Shown piece after piece: positions 1-12,985 of a DNA stretch of 64,000 nucleotides (positions within the stretch are counted from its first letter, which is position 1; every line of letters starts with the position of its first letter). The stretch covers positions 87,382,347 through 87,446,346 of the forward strand of contig NC_037089.1 in the NCBI RefSeq assembly GCF_002994745.2, read 5' to 3'. Source of the stretch: Rosa chinensis (Eukaryota; Streptophyta; Magnoliopsida; Rosales; Rosaceae). A model generated the notes under the pieces. That model had not been told where the DNA came from. It saw only the letters and a list, made by a program, of their open reading frames with translations, and did not search any database. The translations under genes were made by a program, and so were the position numbers.

Positions 1-717
1 ATCCACTCTCCTAACAGCATTCAAGGCAATGGTTTTTACTTTCTTATCTGGCCTGATTTTCATTTCAAAAGTTTGAAGATTCCCAAGAAGTTCATCTAAG
101 GTATAGGTATCTAAATCCTGAACTTCTTCAATGGCAGTTTGTTTATTTTGAAAACTCAAAGGTAAGGACCTAAGGAATTTCTTTACAATCCTATTCTCAG
201 CAATAGGATCACCAAGACTATCACACTCATTTGTCACATTTATAAGCCTAGAATGAAAATCATCAATGGACTCATCATCTCCCATAGTCATTATCTCAAA
301 CTCAGAAATTAATTTCTGAAGTTTCTGAGTCCTAACTTTTTTGTTTCCTTCATAAGTCATTTGAAGAAGATCCCATGCCTTCTTCGCAGTCTTACAAGTT
401 CCAATACGCTTCTTTTCTTTCATAGAAAGAGCCGTATACAAGCTGTGCCGTGCTTTAACATCATTGTTAAAGTCACGCACTTCAGCTATAGACCAATCTT
501 GCCTAGGCTTAGGTTCTTTTACGGAAGCAGAACTCTCACTCTCTTTAGACTTAGTTTCCTTTGTGGGAACCTCCCACTCAAATTCAACAATATTTCAGAT
601 ATGTTCATCCTGTGAATGTAAGAAGGCTTGCATCATAATTTTCCACTGAGAATAATCATTCCCATAAAAAAAAGGTGGACAGTTTATAGAACCAGAATGT
701 TCTCTATCTCTATCCAT
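1..717 (-). pseudogene. Copia retrotransposon gag (UBN2-type), partial and interrupted
   Basis: Read on the minus strand from an ATG at 715-717, one frame continues to the left edge with no frameshift. It gives a gag-like protein of the UBN2 / DUF4219 type found at the start of plant Copia polyproteins, with typical phrases such as KKAWDLLQMTYEG, FLRSLPLSF and LDTYTLDELLGNLQTFE. A TGA stop at 595-597, about 40 codons in, breaks the frame, so this copy is defective unless it is read through. The LTR and primer-binding site lie immediately upstream (773 onward). The rest of the polyprotein would lie beyond the left edge. The family call rests on residue patterns, not on a search. Confidence 0.8.
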
Positions 718-772
718 TCTAGACACCCTACGGATCTCACTAGGAGAACTAGTGACCTGCTCTGATGCCAAA

Positions 773-1660
773 TGAAAGTACTAGAATGGCCTAGAGGGGG
801 GGTGAATAGGCAATTAACAATTATTTGCAATCAATTTTCCTGGACGTTGTTGAGGGATTGGAAAAGCCTATCTATCCCTAACCAACAGTATAGAGCATTT
901 ACCATATGCAAGCATAAGAATAAATAATAGAAAAGTAAAGAACACAGGAAAATGTTTACGCAGTAAAACCCTCAAAGTGAGGTAAACAACTGCGGGCCTC
1001 AGGCCAAGTGCTTAAGCACACACTATAAAATAGTAAACAAAATACAAGGTACACTTACAACCTCTCCGATAACACTGGACTCGGTTATCTCTAGCTAAAC
1101 TCTTTTAGCCTGTTGAACTACCTCTCAGTAATTTGTCTACAGCTTCTAAATGTGCTTCACTTGTCTTGAAAACATCGGCCTTGAAAACTCAAACATATTT
1201 GATTTTCACAACTGAACTCATCGGTGTTTAATACAAGAGAATATCAAGAAAGAAATATACTCATGACTAACTTATTCTCTTGAACTTTGAACTCAGACAC
1301 TACACCTCAGAAAACACAAAAACTTATGGAGCCAAAGCATTCTTTTTATACACACAGACTTCTTAGAAGAACTTTGTTAAACACACAAAGTACAACCCGT
1401 CAGTGCACTCCAGCCTGCAAGATAAAAAGAAAAGAGAGCACAATGATTTAATTAAATCACCCACATGGAGACTTAATTAAATCAACCACATGATGGTACA
1501 CAGCACTATGATTTAATCACAATTGTCACCAAAAATACTTTTCTGGCGTGCAGAATCTTTGAAGCAGAGCACTAGCAGTTGTCTCAAAAGTTGACGACCT
1601 CAGGATTGAAGATAGCTAACAATCCTGATATTTAAGTTTTGTATATGGGGAATGCCAACA
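773..1660 (-). mobile_element. 5' LTR of a Copia element, minus orientation
   Basis: On the minus strand the segment begins TGTTGGCATTCC and ends TACTTTCA, the usual TG...CA limits. It is followed directly by TTTGGCATCAGAGCAGG, a variant of the initiator-tRNA-Met primer-binding site seen in plant Copia elements, and then by the gag ORF. That order (LTR, PBS, gag) makes it the 5' LTR, about 888 bp. The second LTR is outside the window, so the target duplication cannot be checked. Confidence 0.75.
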
Positions 1661-2397
1661 TATAATTCATATACTAACATACAGTATTAAAAATTCTAAA
1701 AGCTAATTAATCTAGGAATTACCACTAATAAGGACTTATGCTTCCTGGTGCAGTACTACATGTTTTGATTAATTAACTCTCTCGTGCGATTCAGTCATGA
1801 CAGTTGCAACTGAAGAAATCCCTGGAAAGAAAGACAACAAAATTAATCCAACTATTTTAGTGAAAGAGTTATACATACGAAAAGAGTCACATGCCTAAGC
1901 CAACATGGGTTGGGATCATTCAAAGCTCTTGAGATAAATCGTAAAAAGAAACTCCATAAAATCAGTTTAGTCTACATGTACATACCTAAGTTCTTTTTCT
2001 CTCATCAGCGGCCTTTTTGTACGCAAGCGACTACCTAAGCCGAACTGCTTCTGAACGTGAGTGAAGGCATGAAACCCTGCCGTCCTGGAGAGGAGTTGAA
2101 ACTGAATTAAATTGCTGTTGTGATCTGGAACGTGAATAGAATTCACATCGTGCACTTCTCTTTGTTTGTTGCAGATTATCATTTGAATTTCTTTTATTTA
2201 TTTCTTGTTTCATTTTGTATTTGACCATAATGACCTTACTAAAATAGACCATACTATGCTATTCACTAATGGACTCTTTATTGAGCTTTGCACAATAATC
2301 AACTGGCCCAGTCCAGTTACCATTGTCAAATCCCCTCTGTTACAATCACAAGTCTCAACAACTCTGCTGACTCTCTCAGCTTCAGAGCACAGCGCAA

Positions 2398-2432
2398 ATG
2401 GCCTCGCCTTCCCCTGGAGATAAGCACAGTAA

Positions 2433-2463
<31 letters not shown>

Positions 2464-5400
2464 TCAATGCATTGGGCAATTTTGTGAAATGACGATTTTG
2501 TGTTGGGATTTCAGGCTCTGTGAAAAGAGTGGCTGTTGTTGGCGCTGGTGTTAGGTATGTTAGCTCAGTCTTTTACATTGCCCGGATTTTATTAAGTAGG
2601 ATTGTTAACTATAGTTCTTACATGTATTTGAGTTTTCGTCGAAATTCGCAAAAAAATTTGGGTATGAAAATTCTAAATTTATGTGTTGAAATTTGCTGAA
2701 GTGGGCTTGCTGCGGCCTACAAGTTGAAATCACATGGTTTCGACGTTACGGTACTCGAAGCCGAGGGAAGAGCTGGAGGGAAGTTGAGAAGTGTGTCGTG
2801 TAATGGTCTTGTTTGGGATGAAGGTGCAAATACAATGGTGAGTTTGTCACTGTTGAATTGTAGTGGTAACCGTGAATGTGTTATAGTAATGACTATGCCG
2901 ACATTGTGCAGACTGAGAGTGAAGCTGAGGTTCAAACTTTGCTTGATAATCTGGGGCTTCGAGAAAAGCAGCAATTTGTAAGGAATGCTTGTTTACCTCG
3001 CGTACATATATATGTCGTAAATTATAGTTTGTGCTGATCTAAATTGGTAGTGTGTCAACTTGTTTTCCACCGTTAACGCTTGTTGACTGCTGGAGCTTTG
3101 AAACTGTTAAGTAACGCGCTGTTGCTTCGAACTTGGTTTGTTATAATGGTGGTGGATGCTTGTATCCGTATACTGATTAATTGTTGTATATTGTTACAGC
3201 CGATTTCACAGAACAAACGGTATGTTGCAAGGAATGGGTCGCCTGTGCTGGTATGCTTTCCTTGTTGCATCTATGTTGTTAAATGAGTTTGCAACTTTGC
3301 ATCATGTGATGGTTATTTAGTAAAATATGTGAATACTTTTTTTTTTTTCTCACACACACACACACTTTTTTCTTTTGGGAGTTTACTTCCTTATATACTG
3401 TTTCTGACTTCACCATGATATTTGTTCAATAATCAGCTACCTACCAATCCGATTGAGCTGATCAAGAGCAACTTTCTTTCTACAAAATCAAAGGTTTGTC
3501 TCTACAGTATTCTGCATGTCCAGTGATCTTGTTTACTACTTCTTTAATCACATTCAGTGCCATTTAATAATGACCAGAATTAATGCAAAATATATTGTTT
3601 TTACAACATAAGGGCTTGTTGGAGGGCTGCAATATCATTTGCATAAACATCAAACTGAATATGCATTTCTGTATTGCAGTTTCAGATTCTTCTGGAGCCA
3701 TATTTGTGGAAGAAAAAAAGAGTTTCCGATGATCACACCCGAGAAACGTATTACTCTTTTATCTGTTTCATCAAAATTCTTTGCACTTCCATTGTGTCTC
3801 ACCATGCTCTGTTAAGTCTTATCATTAGTCACATTTCTAAACTCTAGTTCTTGACATGTTTGGCTACAGTGTGGGTGGGTTCTTTCAGCGTCATTTTGGG
3901 AAAGAGGTAATTGCATTGATTGTGTCTTTTGATTTCTGCGAGGATTGATTACACACATGATGTTGTCAAAATGCTTGTACTTGTTCTTAAAGTCTTACAT
4001 GTTTCATTGTTTTTATCTTTTTCCTTGTAAGGTCGTTGATTATCTCATTGATCCCTTTGTTGCCGGGACAAGTGCTGGAGATCCTGAATCTCTTTCGGTG
4101 AGTAGTGTGTCAGTCTTTGGTGAATCTCACACTGTTTCACACTGTGTATCTCACGTGTTGTTTCTTAAGTTGTTACAATTGCCTCTGTTTCACACCGTGT
4201 ATCTCACGTGTTGTGTCTTAACTCTTAAGTACTTAGTTGTTACCTGAAACTGGATAAGATATTTAAGCTGTATTTCTGCCTTTTCCATGCATCCATATCA
4301 TGAATCTAGGCAATGTTGAGACAAGGAACCCAAACTTTGCTCTCACACTATGATAACTTAGCTTCTTGTTCTTTTGATCCTTGTCATCCTGTAATTTACA
4401 ACATGGAGTAGTTGGTGTTTAATCATTTTCTTACATCTTTAGTAATTCTTTTTGTTTTCATCTAAACAGATGCCACATTCTTTTCCAGAGTTATGGAACA
4501 TAGAAAAAAGGTATGTTGTATGAACTGTTCCTTCTACTTTTTCTTTCTTTAGGGAAAAAAAAGGGAGAAGGCTGGAATGGCGATACCGTTTTTTTCTGAT
4601 AAGAAATTCTACTCAGTTAGGCTATAGGAAAAATTGCCAGATTAATGTTATATAGAACGAAAGGCGTGGCATCTTGTAACAAATTATGAAATCACATGTT
4701 TTAATAAATAAATCACATGCTACATTTCCTTGTCTTTATTTTTGAAAGAATTTTAGGAAAATTAAGCCATAATTCATTTGGCCTTCCTTTAGTTTTCGAT
4801 CTAATCTTAGTCTACCTGAAATCACATGTTGTAACAAATTTAAAGTGGACAGGCAGGGGTAGCATCTTTTTGATATTTGTGAGCTGTTCATTTAAGAAAA
4901 AGTATCTAAACAATATGCTGTGGTTAATGCTTGTACGCATGATATATGATTCTTGCTAAGCAAAAGGTTCTCTACTCTATCAGGTATGGTTCGGTTATAG
5001 CTGGGGCAATTCAGTCAAAATTATCTTCCAGGAAGGAAAAAGGTAGAGAAACAAAGGGTTCTGTAGAGAAAGGAAAGCGTCAGCGCGGTTCTTTTTCCTT
5101 TCAGGGTGGTATGCAGGCATCATTTTAGCTGGTTACTTTTCTTCCTGATGAGTCGTGACAACTTTTGTAATATTTTTTTGATGATGATACCCAGTGTGGC
5201 TGTGGGAAATGTTGCTCTTATTAGTCTTATCTGTGACTTTCATTTGCAAAAAATTCTCATCATTTGATCTTTGTGACACTTATTTATTTTAAAAATTTCT
5301 GTTTTCTGTGTAGTGCAGACACTCACTGATACATTGTGCAAACAGCTTGGCAAACATGAGCTTAAACTGAACTCAAAGGTTTTGTCATTATCTTACAGTC

Positions 5401-7200
5401 ATGATGGGAACACCACATCAGAAAATTGGTCGGTTTCCTGTGCTGCTAATAATGACAAGCATTTACAAAGTTCATCTGTTGATGCTATAATCCTGACGGT
5501 TAGTTTTTATGTTCTTATTCTTAACAACGCTATTTTAGTGTATCATTTACTTTCTCATTGTGGTACCTGTTGGTTCCTATGTCTTCATGATTTAAAAGGT
5601 CTGACTTATGCATCTGGCATTGTTACTGTGAAAAAACGTATGTTTTGCATGTAAAACTAGACAGCTAGAATGTACCGCTTCATTGCAATTACAAGATACT
5701 TGCACACATGCTGTGACCAAGTTGTACCCACGGGAAGACAAATTTGTCACAAGGCACAGTTAGGAGTCTTTTCCTCAAGGCACTTCAATTTGACGTTGTC
5801 TTATTCTATGATTTGGGATACAAGTGAACATGCCTTCCTCTTCATGCATAGTTTCATCTTTATTTTTGCATTTTCATTAATATAGGTTGGACTGACATTG
5901 CTCTTTGTTGACTATTCTATGCATGCATCCCTTCCATTCTTTAGGCAGTCATTACTGTTATTGAGGGACTTAGTATCAACTGACGAAGTTTCTTCTCTGC
6001 CATAGGCTCCACTCTGCAGTATCAAAGAAATGAAGATCTCGAGAAGAGGAACCATCTTCCCACTTGATTTTCTTCCTGAGGTATATATGGCATTTAATTT
6101 CAACACGTAAGCAGCAGGTTATATCACATTTCCTTTCCAGTTCCCGATTGGAAGTTTGGAAAAATGATAAGCCTGACAAATTAGATTCTTAACAAAGGCT
6201 TTGTCTTGGTAATACCTTATTTTTTGCTGTATATAAGGTGACTTATATGCCGCTATCAGTGATTATAACCAGCTTCAAGAAGGAAAACGTTAAAAGGCCT
6301 CTTGAGGGATTTGGAGTTCTTGTTCCCTCCAAAGAGCAGGAAAATGGCTTAAAAACGCTAGGTAAAAATGCTCTGCTATGGCATTGACACTTGGAATAAC
6401 TAATAGCTTTCCCTAATGTGGTCATTATATCTGCTTTACAGGTACACTATTTTCTTCCATGATGTTTCCAGATCGTGCACCTAGTGACCAATATCTTTAC
6501 ACTACCTTTGTTGGGGGAAGTCGAAACAAGGAACTGGCAAAAGCTTCGAAGTATGGGAACCTTGTTTCGTTGTAATAAGTCATGTTTTCTGTGGTTATAA
6601 TGTGCAATTAATTCTATTTACATGCCTAATACTTCTCCTTTTCCCTATTGCTCTAGGGATGAGTTGAAGGAAATTGTTTCCTCTGACATAAGGCAACTTT
6701 TGGGAGCGGAAGGCGAGCCGACATTTGTGAAGTATATATCTTCTCTCTTTTCCTCGTCTGGTGGTTAAAAACTTCAATAATCAATTGAATGTCGAAAGAT
6801 CCTATGAATTGCCTTTTTTTTTGTTGGGATAGTTATCTCATAGCTGTTAGTACAACTTATGACTAATTGCAGCCATTACCATTGGAGCAAAGCATTTCCA
6901 TTGTATGGGCATAACTACGATTCAGTCATTGAAGCAATCGAGCAGATGGAGAAAAATCTTCCTGGTTTATTCTATGCAGGTAATTTCTCCTTTAAGAGTG
7001 AGTTTTGGATGTTCTAGCTTGTCATCTGTGGCCTCATAGTCTTTTTGCAAATAACGAGTATGAATACTTTAGGTAACCATAGGGGTGGACTATCTGTTGG
7101 CAAAGCAATAGCTTCGGGGTGCAAAGCAGCTGAACTTGCAATCTCCTATCTGGAATCTTCTTCAGATGGCAAGATGCTTCAGCAAGGATCGTCATCTTAG
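2398..7200 (+). CDS. PPO2 (HEMG2): Protoporphyrinogen IX oxidase 2 (mitochondrial type), 18 exons
   Basis: Oxidises protoporphyrinogen IX to protoporphyrin IX, the last step shared by haem and chlorophyll synthesis and the target of diphenyl-ether herbicides. Exons: 2398-2428, 2515-2554, 2702-2837, 2912-2977, 3200-3250, 3437-3493, 3680-3747, 3870-3906, 4032-4097, 4470-4510, 4984-5116, 5319-5498, 6006-6080, 6238-6361, 6442-6550, 6657-6731, 6873-6979, 7073-7200; 1524 nt, 507 aa, the normal length of plant PPO2. An N-terminal FAD dinucleotide fold ([17 protein letters not shown], residues about 15-31) is followed by [14 protein letters not shown]-terminal FAD-binding segment reads [22 protein letters not shown]. 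The N-terminus is short, as in the mitochondrial isoform. The arginine in YVARNG (residue 102) and the GTSAGD motif (174-179) correspond to sites of known herbicide-resistance changes, and both are wild type here. The intron after 5116 appears to use a GC donor. Convergent with the F-box gene at 7780. Confidence 0.93.
2429..2514 (+). repeat. CT microsatellite inside PPO2 intron 1
   Basis: The first PPO2 intron is only 86 bp. Its 5' half is an almost pure CT run (about 2434-2463) starting within a few bases of the GT donor. Length changes could affect splicing of the tiny 31-nt first coding exon; that is inference. Confidence 0.7.
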
Positions 7201-7779
7201 AAGCAGCTAGGAAGTGTGTCCTTGTACATAGACGTCTTTCATTGTTCTTAGCCTTCAATCTAGATCAGAGTTCCATATGCTTGCGAATATGTAACCTCTA
7301 GCAGTCTGATACAAATACATGATTTTGTGGATCTTTTATGTTATATTGTCCGGAACTTGATAGAACAAAGAGACATTCAAACGACATAATAATTTTTTTT
7401 CCTAGTCAAAGTAGAATAATTTCAAAGAAGCATTCAAACCAAAGATTTGATCAGTAGAACATGCATATAGCGCATGAAATTGTAAAATTTCAGGCGCAAA
7501 GAGTGACGAGTAGAATTTTGACTAGAAGTGAAGTGTAATTTTGTAATCCAGTTACGACCCTAAGCATATATATACACATTCACAACAGCCTAGCTAGGTA
7601 AGTAAAATAAAACTGATAATTGATCCATACTGAAAGAGGCAATGGAAATCCAATGAAATTTATAATTATTGAGGTTACACAAGCTGTTGTCTAATACACA
7701 CTCAAGTAAATGGAACTTTTTCAATGCCAAACCAGCAGTTCTTGATTTTACAACCAAAGAAAAGAAAAGAAGAAGAATA

Positions 7780-9003
7780 TTACACAACACCCAAACTCTC
7801 AACATATCGATAATTCTGCAAATCAATTCGGCAAAAAGAATCATCAACACCGGCCTTGGGAGTTAAGTCAATAGATTTGAAGGTTTTATTCCTCAGATTA
7901 TAAGAGATGACTTTACCAGGAGTATGCAGCAACAGAGATGAACTTTCCTCATCTTCTTCATTTTCCTCCGGAGCAAGAGTGAGAAGAACAAAAATAGCAC
8001 GTAGGATCTGCGGGGAAGTGGTGCATAAGGGATCAAGATCAACATTGTACTTGACAAACCAGCCAGAGTAGTCTCTCCCCATCTCCATGACTTCAAATTT
8101 AGTAAGAGAATATCCATAAATATCAATAAGATGCAAATGGCCGCCACCATGAGACTCCCGAAAATATCTAGACAGCCTCGTATACAAATTCTTCTCGTGA
8201 CTCCTAGGGAAACCATCAACCAATCCAACACGCTCTTCATCTATGTGATAGTATGACATCTCACAATCAGTGCCCACCCAATGAACTGCGCCATTGCAGT
8301 ATACCCCCTCTTCGTAGCGGACTTGAGGTTGAGTGTCGAAAGAAGAATCGAGAAGCCTCCAACTTCGAGTCTCAGACGAATATATCTCTATGTGATGGTA
8401 CGGGCACCAGCCAGCATGAATTGGTTCGTTGACGCACCAAATGAAGACCACTTTGTAATGAGGTGATTTGGAAGGGTCAAAAGCCAAAGCACAGCCGAAG
8501 ACTCGGGGTTTACCAGTAGTGGCAGCAGCAGCAGCTGGAGGAGTAAGTGTGGAGAACTGGTTGGTTGTAGGATTGAGAACATAATAAAGAGGTTTACTAG
8601 TTGTAGTGGCGGAGAATGAAGAGTCTTCTGCAGGTAGGGGGCAGCACAAGAAGAGGCCATTGCAGGACTGGACAATCTCAATAGCATATAGGTTGTGACC
8701 AAAATTCAGAGGATTACAGTTACTATTACTAGTCTGACCATGATCAAGGTCAAGAGGGACTAGACCAAACTCATTGGATGTTCTAGCAAAGAAGGCGGAG
8801 ATGGAGGAGTGTGGAGGATTTCGTAGGGTGTGGAGGTGACAGAAATTGGGGTTGGAGATAAGAGAGAGCCAATGCTTGGAGACGCATTTGAAGCGGACCA
8901 GAGTTCGAGCTGGCACACGCACAAGGATTTCCGTAAGGATATCTTCATAGTCTAATATGGTTTCTGGTAAGCTGCTGCCGCAGCGTTTTAGTGGCTGCAT
9001 CAT
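7780..9003 (-). CDS. F-box protein with F-box-associated domain, single exon
   Basis: A 407-aa intronless ORF starting at the ATG complementary to 9001-9003; a second in-frame ATG follows immediately. Residues about 15-60 form an F-box (YEDILTEILVRVPARTLVRFKCVSKHWLSLISNPNF), the segment that binds SKP1 in SCF ubiquitin ligases. The remainder resembles the F-box-associated interaction region that recruits substrates: CNGLFLCC near residue 113, YYVLNPTTNQFSTL, CALAFDPSKSPHYKVVFIW, and IEIYSSETRSWRLLD, all usual landmarks of this plant family. The substrate cannot be inferred. It is tail-to-tail with PPO2. A CT/GA run (9014-9045) lies just upstream of the start. A second copy of its 3' flank, without the coding part, occurs near 17.3-17.6 kb. 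Confidence 0.88.
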   Translation of the reverse strand: MMQPLKRCGSSLPETILDYEDILTEILVRVPARTLVRFKCVSKHWLSLISNPNFCHLHTLRNPPHSSISAFFARTSNEFGLVPLDLDHGQTSNSNCNPLNFGHNLYAIEIVQSCNGLFLCCPLPAEDSSFSATTTSKPLYYVLNPTTNQFSTLTPPAAAAATTGKPRVFGCALAFDPSKSPHYKVVFIWCVNEPIHAGWCPYHHIEIYSSETRSWRLLDSSFDTQPQVRYEEGVYCNGAVHWVGTDCEMSYYHIDEERVGLVDGFPRSHEKNLYTRLSRYFRESHGGGHLHLIDIYGYSLTKFEVMEMGRDYSGWFVKYNVDLDPLCTTSPQILRAIFVLLTLAPEENEEDEESSSLLLHTPGKVISYNLRNKTFKSIDLTPKAGVDDSFCRIDLQNYRYVESLGVV

Positions 9004-9011
9004 ATATATTT

Positions 9012-9013
<2 letters not shown>

Positions 9014-9045
<32 letters not shown>
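9014..9045. repeat. CT/GA microsatellite next to the F-box start codon
   Basis: About 30 bp of uninterrupted CT (GA on the coding strand) begins 11 bp upstream of the F-box ATG, in the presumed 5' UTR or core promoter. GA-rich leaders are common in plants and bind GAGA-type factors; a regulatory role here is inference. Confidence 0.7.
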
Positions 9046-9048
<3 letters not shown>

Positions 9049-9059
9049 CAAATTTTGCT

Positions 9060-10700
9060 TCTTCAACAGGACAGAGGGCGGGGGACTAGGCTTTATATAA
9101 AGCCATCAAACCTTGACTCTCCTAATTAACAAAGGACAACAATCCCAACCCAAATCGAAAACAAAACTAAGACAGAAAAATACGACTAAGTTCTAGCTAG
9201 ACCTACCGGAGCTTCAAGGATGAAAAGCAATGTGGATAAGTTAAAATCCTGGGTTTTCTTATCGGGATAGATATTGAAAAAGATCAAGACAAGAGTGCCC
9301 GCACCACAGGATCCTCAATTAAATTTCACCCAATAACATCTCTAATGAAACAAAGGGGGGGAAAAAGAAGAGAAAAAAATCGAGTCGGGTAAAGAGTAGC
9401 GATCGAAACTTACCATGATTTCAATGGACATTTTTATCTACCTGAAGAGCTAATGAAATTACTTACAAACGAATGGTTTTTCTGTTTGTAGATATCGGGA
9501 TCGGACCGGATCGGATGCCGGAATGGATGATGCTTTGACTTGGCTAAGGGGTTTATAGGGGTGCAGCCGAGGACATGTGAGAGTTGCAGATCGAAGAAGA
9601 CAAGTTGTGCTGGCTCCTTCCAACTGTTTGGTTTTATCTTTTTAAGGCCTGGTCATTGTTCTTGGCGCTTGGGCTTCAATCTTATATGTTTCTGATCTGC
9701 AACTTATATGGGCCTGTCCTTATATATGGGACTGGGTCGTGGTAGTCTATGTCAGGCAATGCGTCATTTAGTTTGTGTTTGTTTCTTTTTTCTTTTTTCT
9801 GGAAACGAAACTATGTTGTTTGATCTATCATATTTATTCACTTGATAGGAGGTAGGGTTGATTTAGGCATATGTACTTCCTTCATGGATTTATGGTCGCT
9901 ACTCGGTTGGTATGTCAATGCTTCATTAATTACTATTGATTGATGTCAGTGTTTAATTTGTTAGATTAGGAGTCTCCTTGGCTAACACGACCATTTGCCA
10001 GCCTCATTAGTCATTATATCGAATTAGTACCTCAAATAGTGTCTATTTAGAGTAAAAAAGTTATGTTCAAATATATTTGCCTGACGTTTGTTACTAGTAA
10101 GCCGTTAGTGACTCATATATACATCATTCATTCACTCCGCTTGTAACTTTCTCCTTGTGAACATATTTGTTAGTAAATATAATAATAATAATAAAAATCA
10201 TATAAGCGCTTCACGTCTTGACATGTTTTATATTTATAAAAACCAAGAACTAAGCTAAAGAGAATAATAGATCCAAGAGTATGTATTTACGCGTATGCTA
10301 AATGAGTGAAGTTATAACAATCAAAAGGGAAAAGGGCTCGTCATCCATTCCATTGAAAAATTGTGCGATTAATGTAACAAATACAAAAAGGTTGTGGAAG
10401 ATGCAAGAAATTGCCACATAGACAAAAAAAACTGAAAAACTAGGTAGGTGAAATCGGTCAGTAAACGTCCAATACCCAGACAAATAATCTCTAGCAAAAG
10501 TCATTTTTTAATTTAATGGAATATATGCACATCTTTTTCAACCAAAGTATCGTTGGAAGCTATTATTTTCTGACTTTTTTTTATTTATTATTCTAGACGA
10601 CATATTTTTCTCCTTATCACGTCTCTAATGTTAATAATGAGATTTGAACTTATAACCTACATACTGTTAGTTAGGCCAACTAATCACGGTTCACCGATTT
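9060..10700. other. Intergenic; upstream region of the F-box gene, no gene seen
   Basis: Contains a possible TATA-like stretch (about 9093-9102, reading left from the F-box gene). Beyond about 9.8 kb the sequence is AT-rich and shows no convincing ORF, splice pattern or terminal repeats. Confidence 0.5.
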
Positions 10701-10714
10701 TATTTTCCAACTTA

Positions 10715-11870
10715 GTTTTTTTTTAACCAAGTAATCATTCATTCATCTCAAGCCAGAATGACACGGATACATACCTTCCATTGCTAACTCTAGGGTAAGT
10801 TTAGGACGTGGTATGCTAGCACCACTCATTAGACAACCAGTGCTCACTTATTAATAGCAAGCCTATAAAACTATGACAATAAACATAGTACATAGACACA
10901 CCCCAAAATATAAAGAACAACATGACGATTAGCTGAGACAATCCTCCTGGATTCCAGATGCGAAAACCGTTAGAGGTATAGCTCAACACTTTGGTCCAAG
11001 AAGCCCAAGTCTAGAAAACATTCTTAATTGTTGTGGACACCCAAAGCACATCGGACTTCAGCATGCCCATCGATTTGGGCCTCCAAAATGTTCTTTTCAC
11101 CCCACCATAGCCAACCCCCAACTCTTCTTTGGACACCCAAAGCATGCAAATTGAATTGGGCCACATAAAAGATCTAGGCAACCTGTACTTGGAGTTGGGC
11201 TTCCCACCTGATTTGGGCACACCATACATGGGCTCCCCCTCTCCTTCAACGACTCCGGCCACAACCAATACCGTCGTCGCCGCTTGTATCACTGCAGCTT
11301 GCACGCAAACCTCCGCATGTGCACCTGCCACATCGCTGCCGCATTATTTCTAGCCCTAGCCACAATATCAGTGCCGATCCAGATTGAGAGTTCTCTCCAA
11401 ACAACCATCTTAGCAAGATGGAGTCGAAACCCCTGTGATGCCTTGCTCGGAGTACAGAGGAATTGCCTCTGCCATGGCTGAAACAACCCACCATAACTGG
11501 ACAACCCCAGCTCTTGCAGCCAATCATGCTTTAGCCTTGCTTGACTAGGTTGGATCCGACCCGATGCATCAAGCCCTGCAAGTCGGCGTCGGAAGGCCCC
11601 AACGCCCAAACATCGGAGGCTGATTCTCCTTTGAAAATCCCCATGAGAAGATCCGGGTTCATGGTTAAGCGATCCAGTCTGACAGAGTGATTGATTTGGT
11701 TGAGTGTTCGCTGAAAACAAACGGCGTTACAAGGCCGAAGAGAGACCACAAAGTGTGGAGAGGAAGGCTCCACTTAGGGGCGAGGCCGGAGTTGGCCACC
11801 ATGATAGAACCCCGTAACCGGGGCGATTAGGGTTTAGGGCCGCCATTGACAGAATTTTTTCCCTCAACAT
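10715..11870 (-). other. Unclassified repeat-like segment, possibly a LINE-type remnant
   Basis: Base composition changes to GC-rich between about 11.0 and 11.87 kb. Several overlapping minus-strand ORFs (for example 11531-11773 and 11289-11720) resemble no family I recognise. A T run near 10720 could be the poly(A) tail of a minus-strand retroposed element. No target duplication or diagnostic reverse-transcriptase motif was found, so the LINE idea is weak. Confidence 0.3.
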
Positions 11871-12110
11871 ACTAAAATGAATTAGTTGATGACATGCCTT
11901 GTTGATATAAAAGACATGAACATTTTTCCAACTTGGTTTGAAACTGAATAAATAATTACAGGCCCGCTCACCTGCGGGACTACTTTTCAGGGACAAAAAG
12001 GGACAGATGGTCTATGGCCATTAGATTTAAATGAACCAGATCCGAGGGGTGAAAGAAACTGTACAAACCTTCATGGACTCCACCCAATCCGTTACCCATC
12101 GTCATTCGCT

Positions 12111-12153
<43 letters not shown>

Positions 12154-12185
12154 TCTATCTGGCATTCGCTGCTCTCTCTCTCTCT

Positions 12186-12266
<81 letters not shown>
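12111..12266. repeat. Two long CT microsatellite arrays
   Basis: Nearly pure CT at about 12111-12151 and 12171-12264. Each array is followed by the same short text (TATTCTATCTGG), so the whole CT-plus-tail block appears duplicated. Both lie inside the hAT-like element. Confidence 0.85.
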
Positions 12267-12646
12267 TCTATCTGGCTCATTCAATCACTGGGGTTGGTCT
12301 TGTTTGAGACTCATGAATAATTAAACATTTATTAATAGTAAAATTCATTGGAATTTGGGTTTGAATCAAGGGTGCGAACTATTACAAATTCAAGATTGAT
12401 TTCTATTATTTTTTGTATTCTGGAATGAACCAAAATCCAGCACCACTTAGCATGTAAAGGATGAAGTTGACCTTTCTTCTGTTTTGTTTCAGCATAATCA
12501 CAAGTTTTTTTTATATGTAATGGATTGTAATATGCATCAGTTGGGTTGTCATTCAATGAATGTTTTTTCATTCATCCACTGCCCAGAACTTGTGTATATT
12601 CTTTTGCATTATGATTATAACTTGTGATTGTGAATTGGGATGTCTG

Positions 12647-12985
12647 TTACATGTCACTGACCGAGTAACTGTAACTGGTCACGTAACTGACCATGTCACT
12701 GACCAAGTAACTGACCATGCCACTGACCAAGTAACTGTAACTGGCCATGTAACTAGTCACGTAACTGACCATGTAACTGACCATGTCACTGACCAAGTAA
12801 CTGCCCATGTCACTGACCAAGTAACTGCTCATGTCACTGACCTAGTAACTGGTCACCTGCCCATGTCACTGATCATGTCACTGACCAAGTAACTGCCCAT
12901 GTCACTGACCAAGTAACTGCCCATGTCACTGACCAAGTAACTGGTCACGTAACTGACCATGTCACTGACCAAGTAACTGACCATG
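12647..12985. repeat. 12/24-bp minisatellite inside the TIR element
   Basis: The monomer is GTNACTGNCCAN. Two monomers (GTCACTGACCAA and GTAACTGCCCAT) alternate as a 24-bp higher-order unit. One frame is open through most of the array and gives a V-T-D-H/V-T-D-Q repeat; this is a consequence of a repeat length divisible by three, not evidence of a gene. Confidence 0.85.

Noticed and set aside
12031..12324. 97-codon Ser/Leu-rich ORF
   Set aside because: Produced by CT microsatellites read as SLSLSL.
12560..12892. 110-codon ORF with V-T-D-H/Q repeats
   Set aside because: It is simply an open frame through a 12/24-bp minisatellite inside a transposon; it has no real N-terminus or domain.
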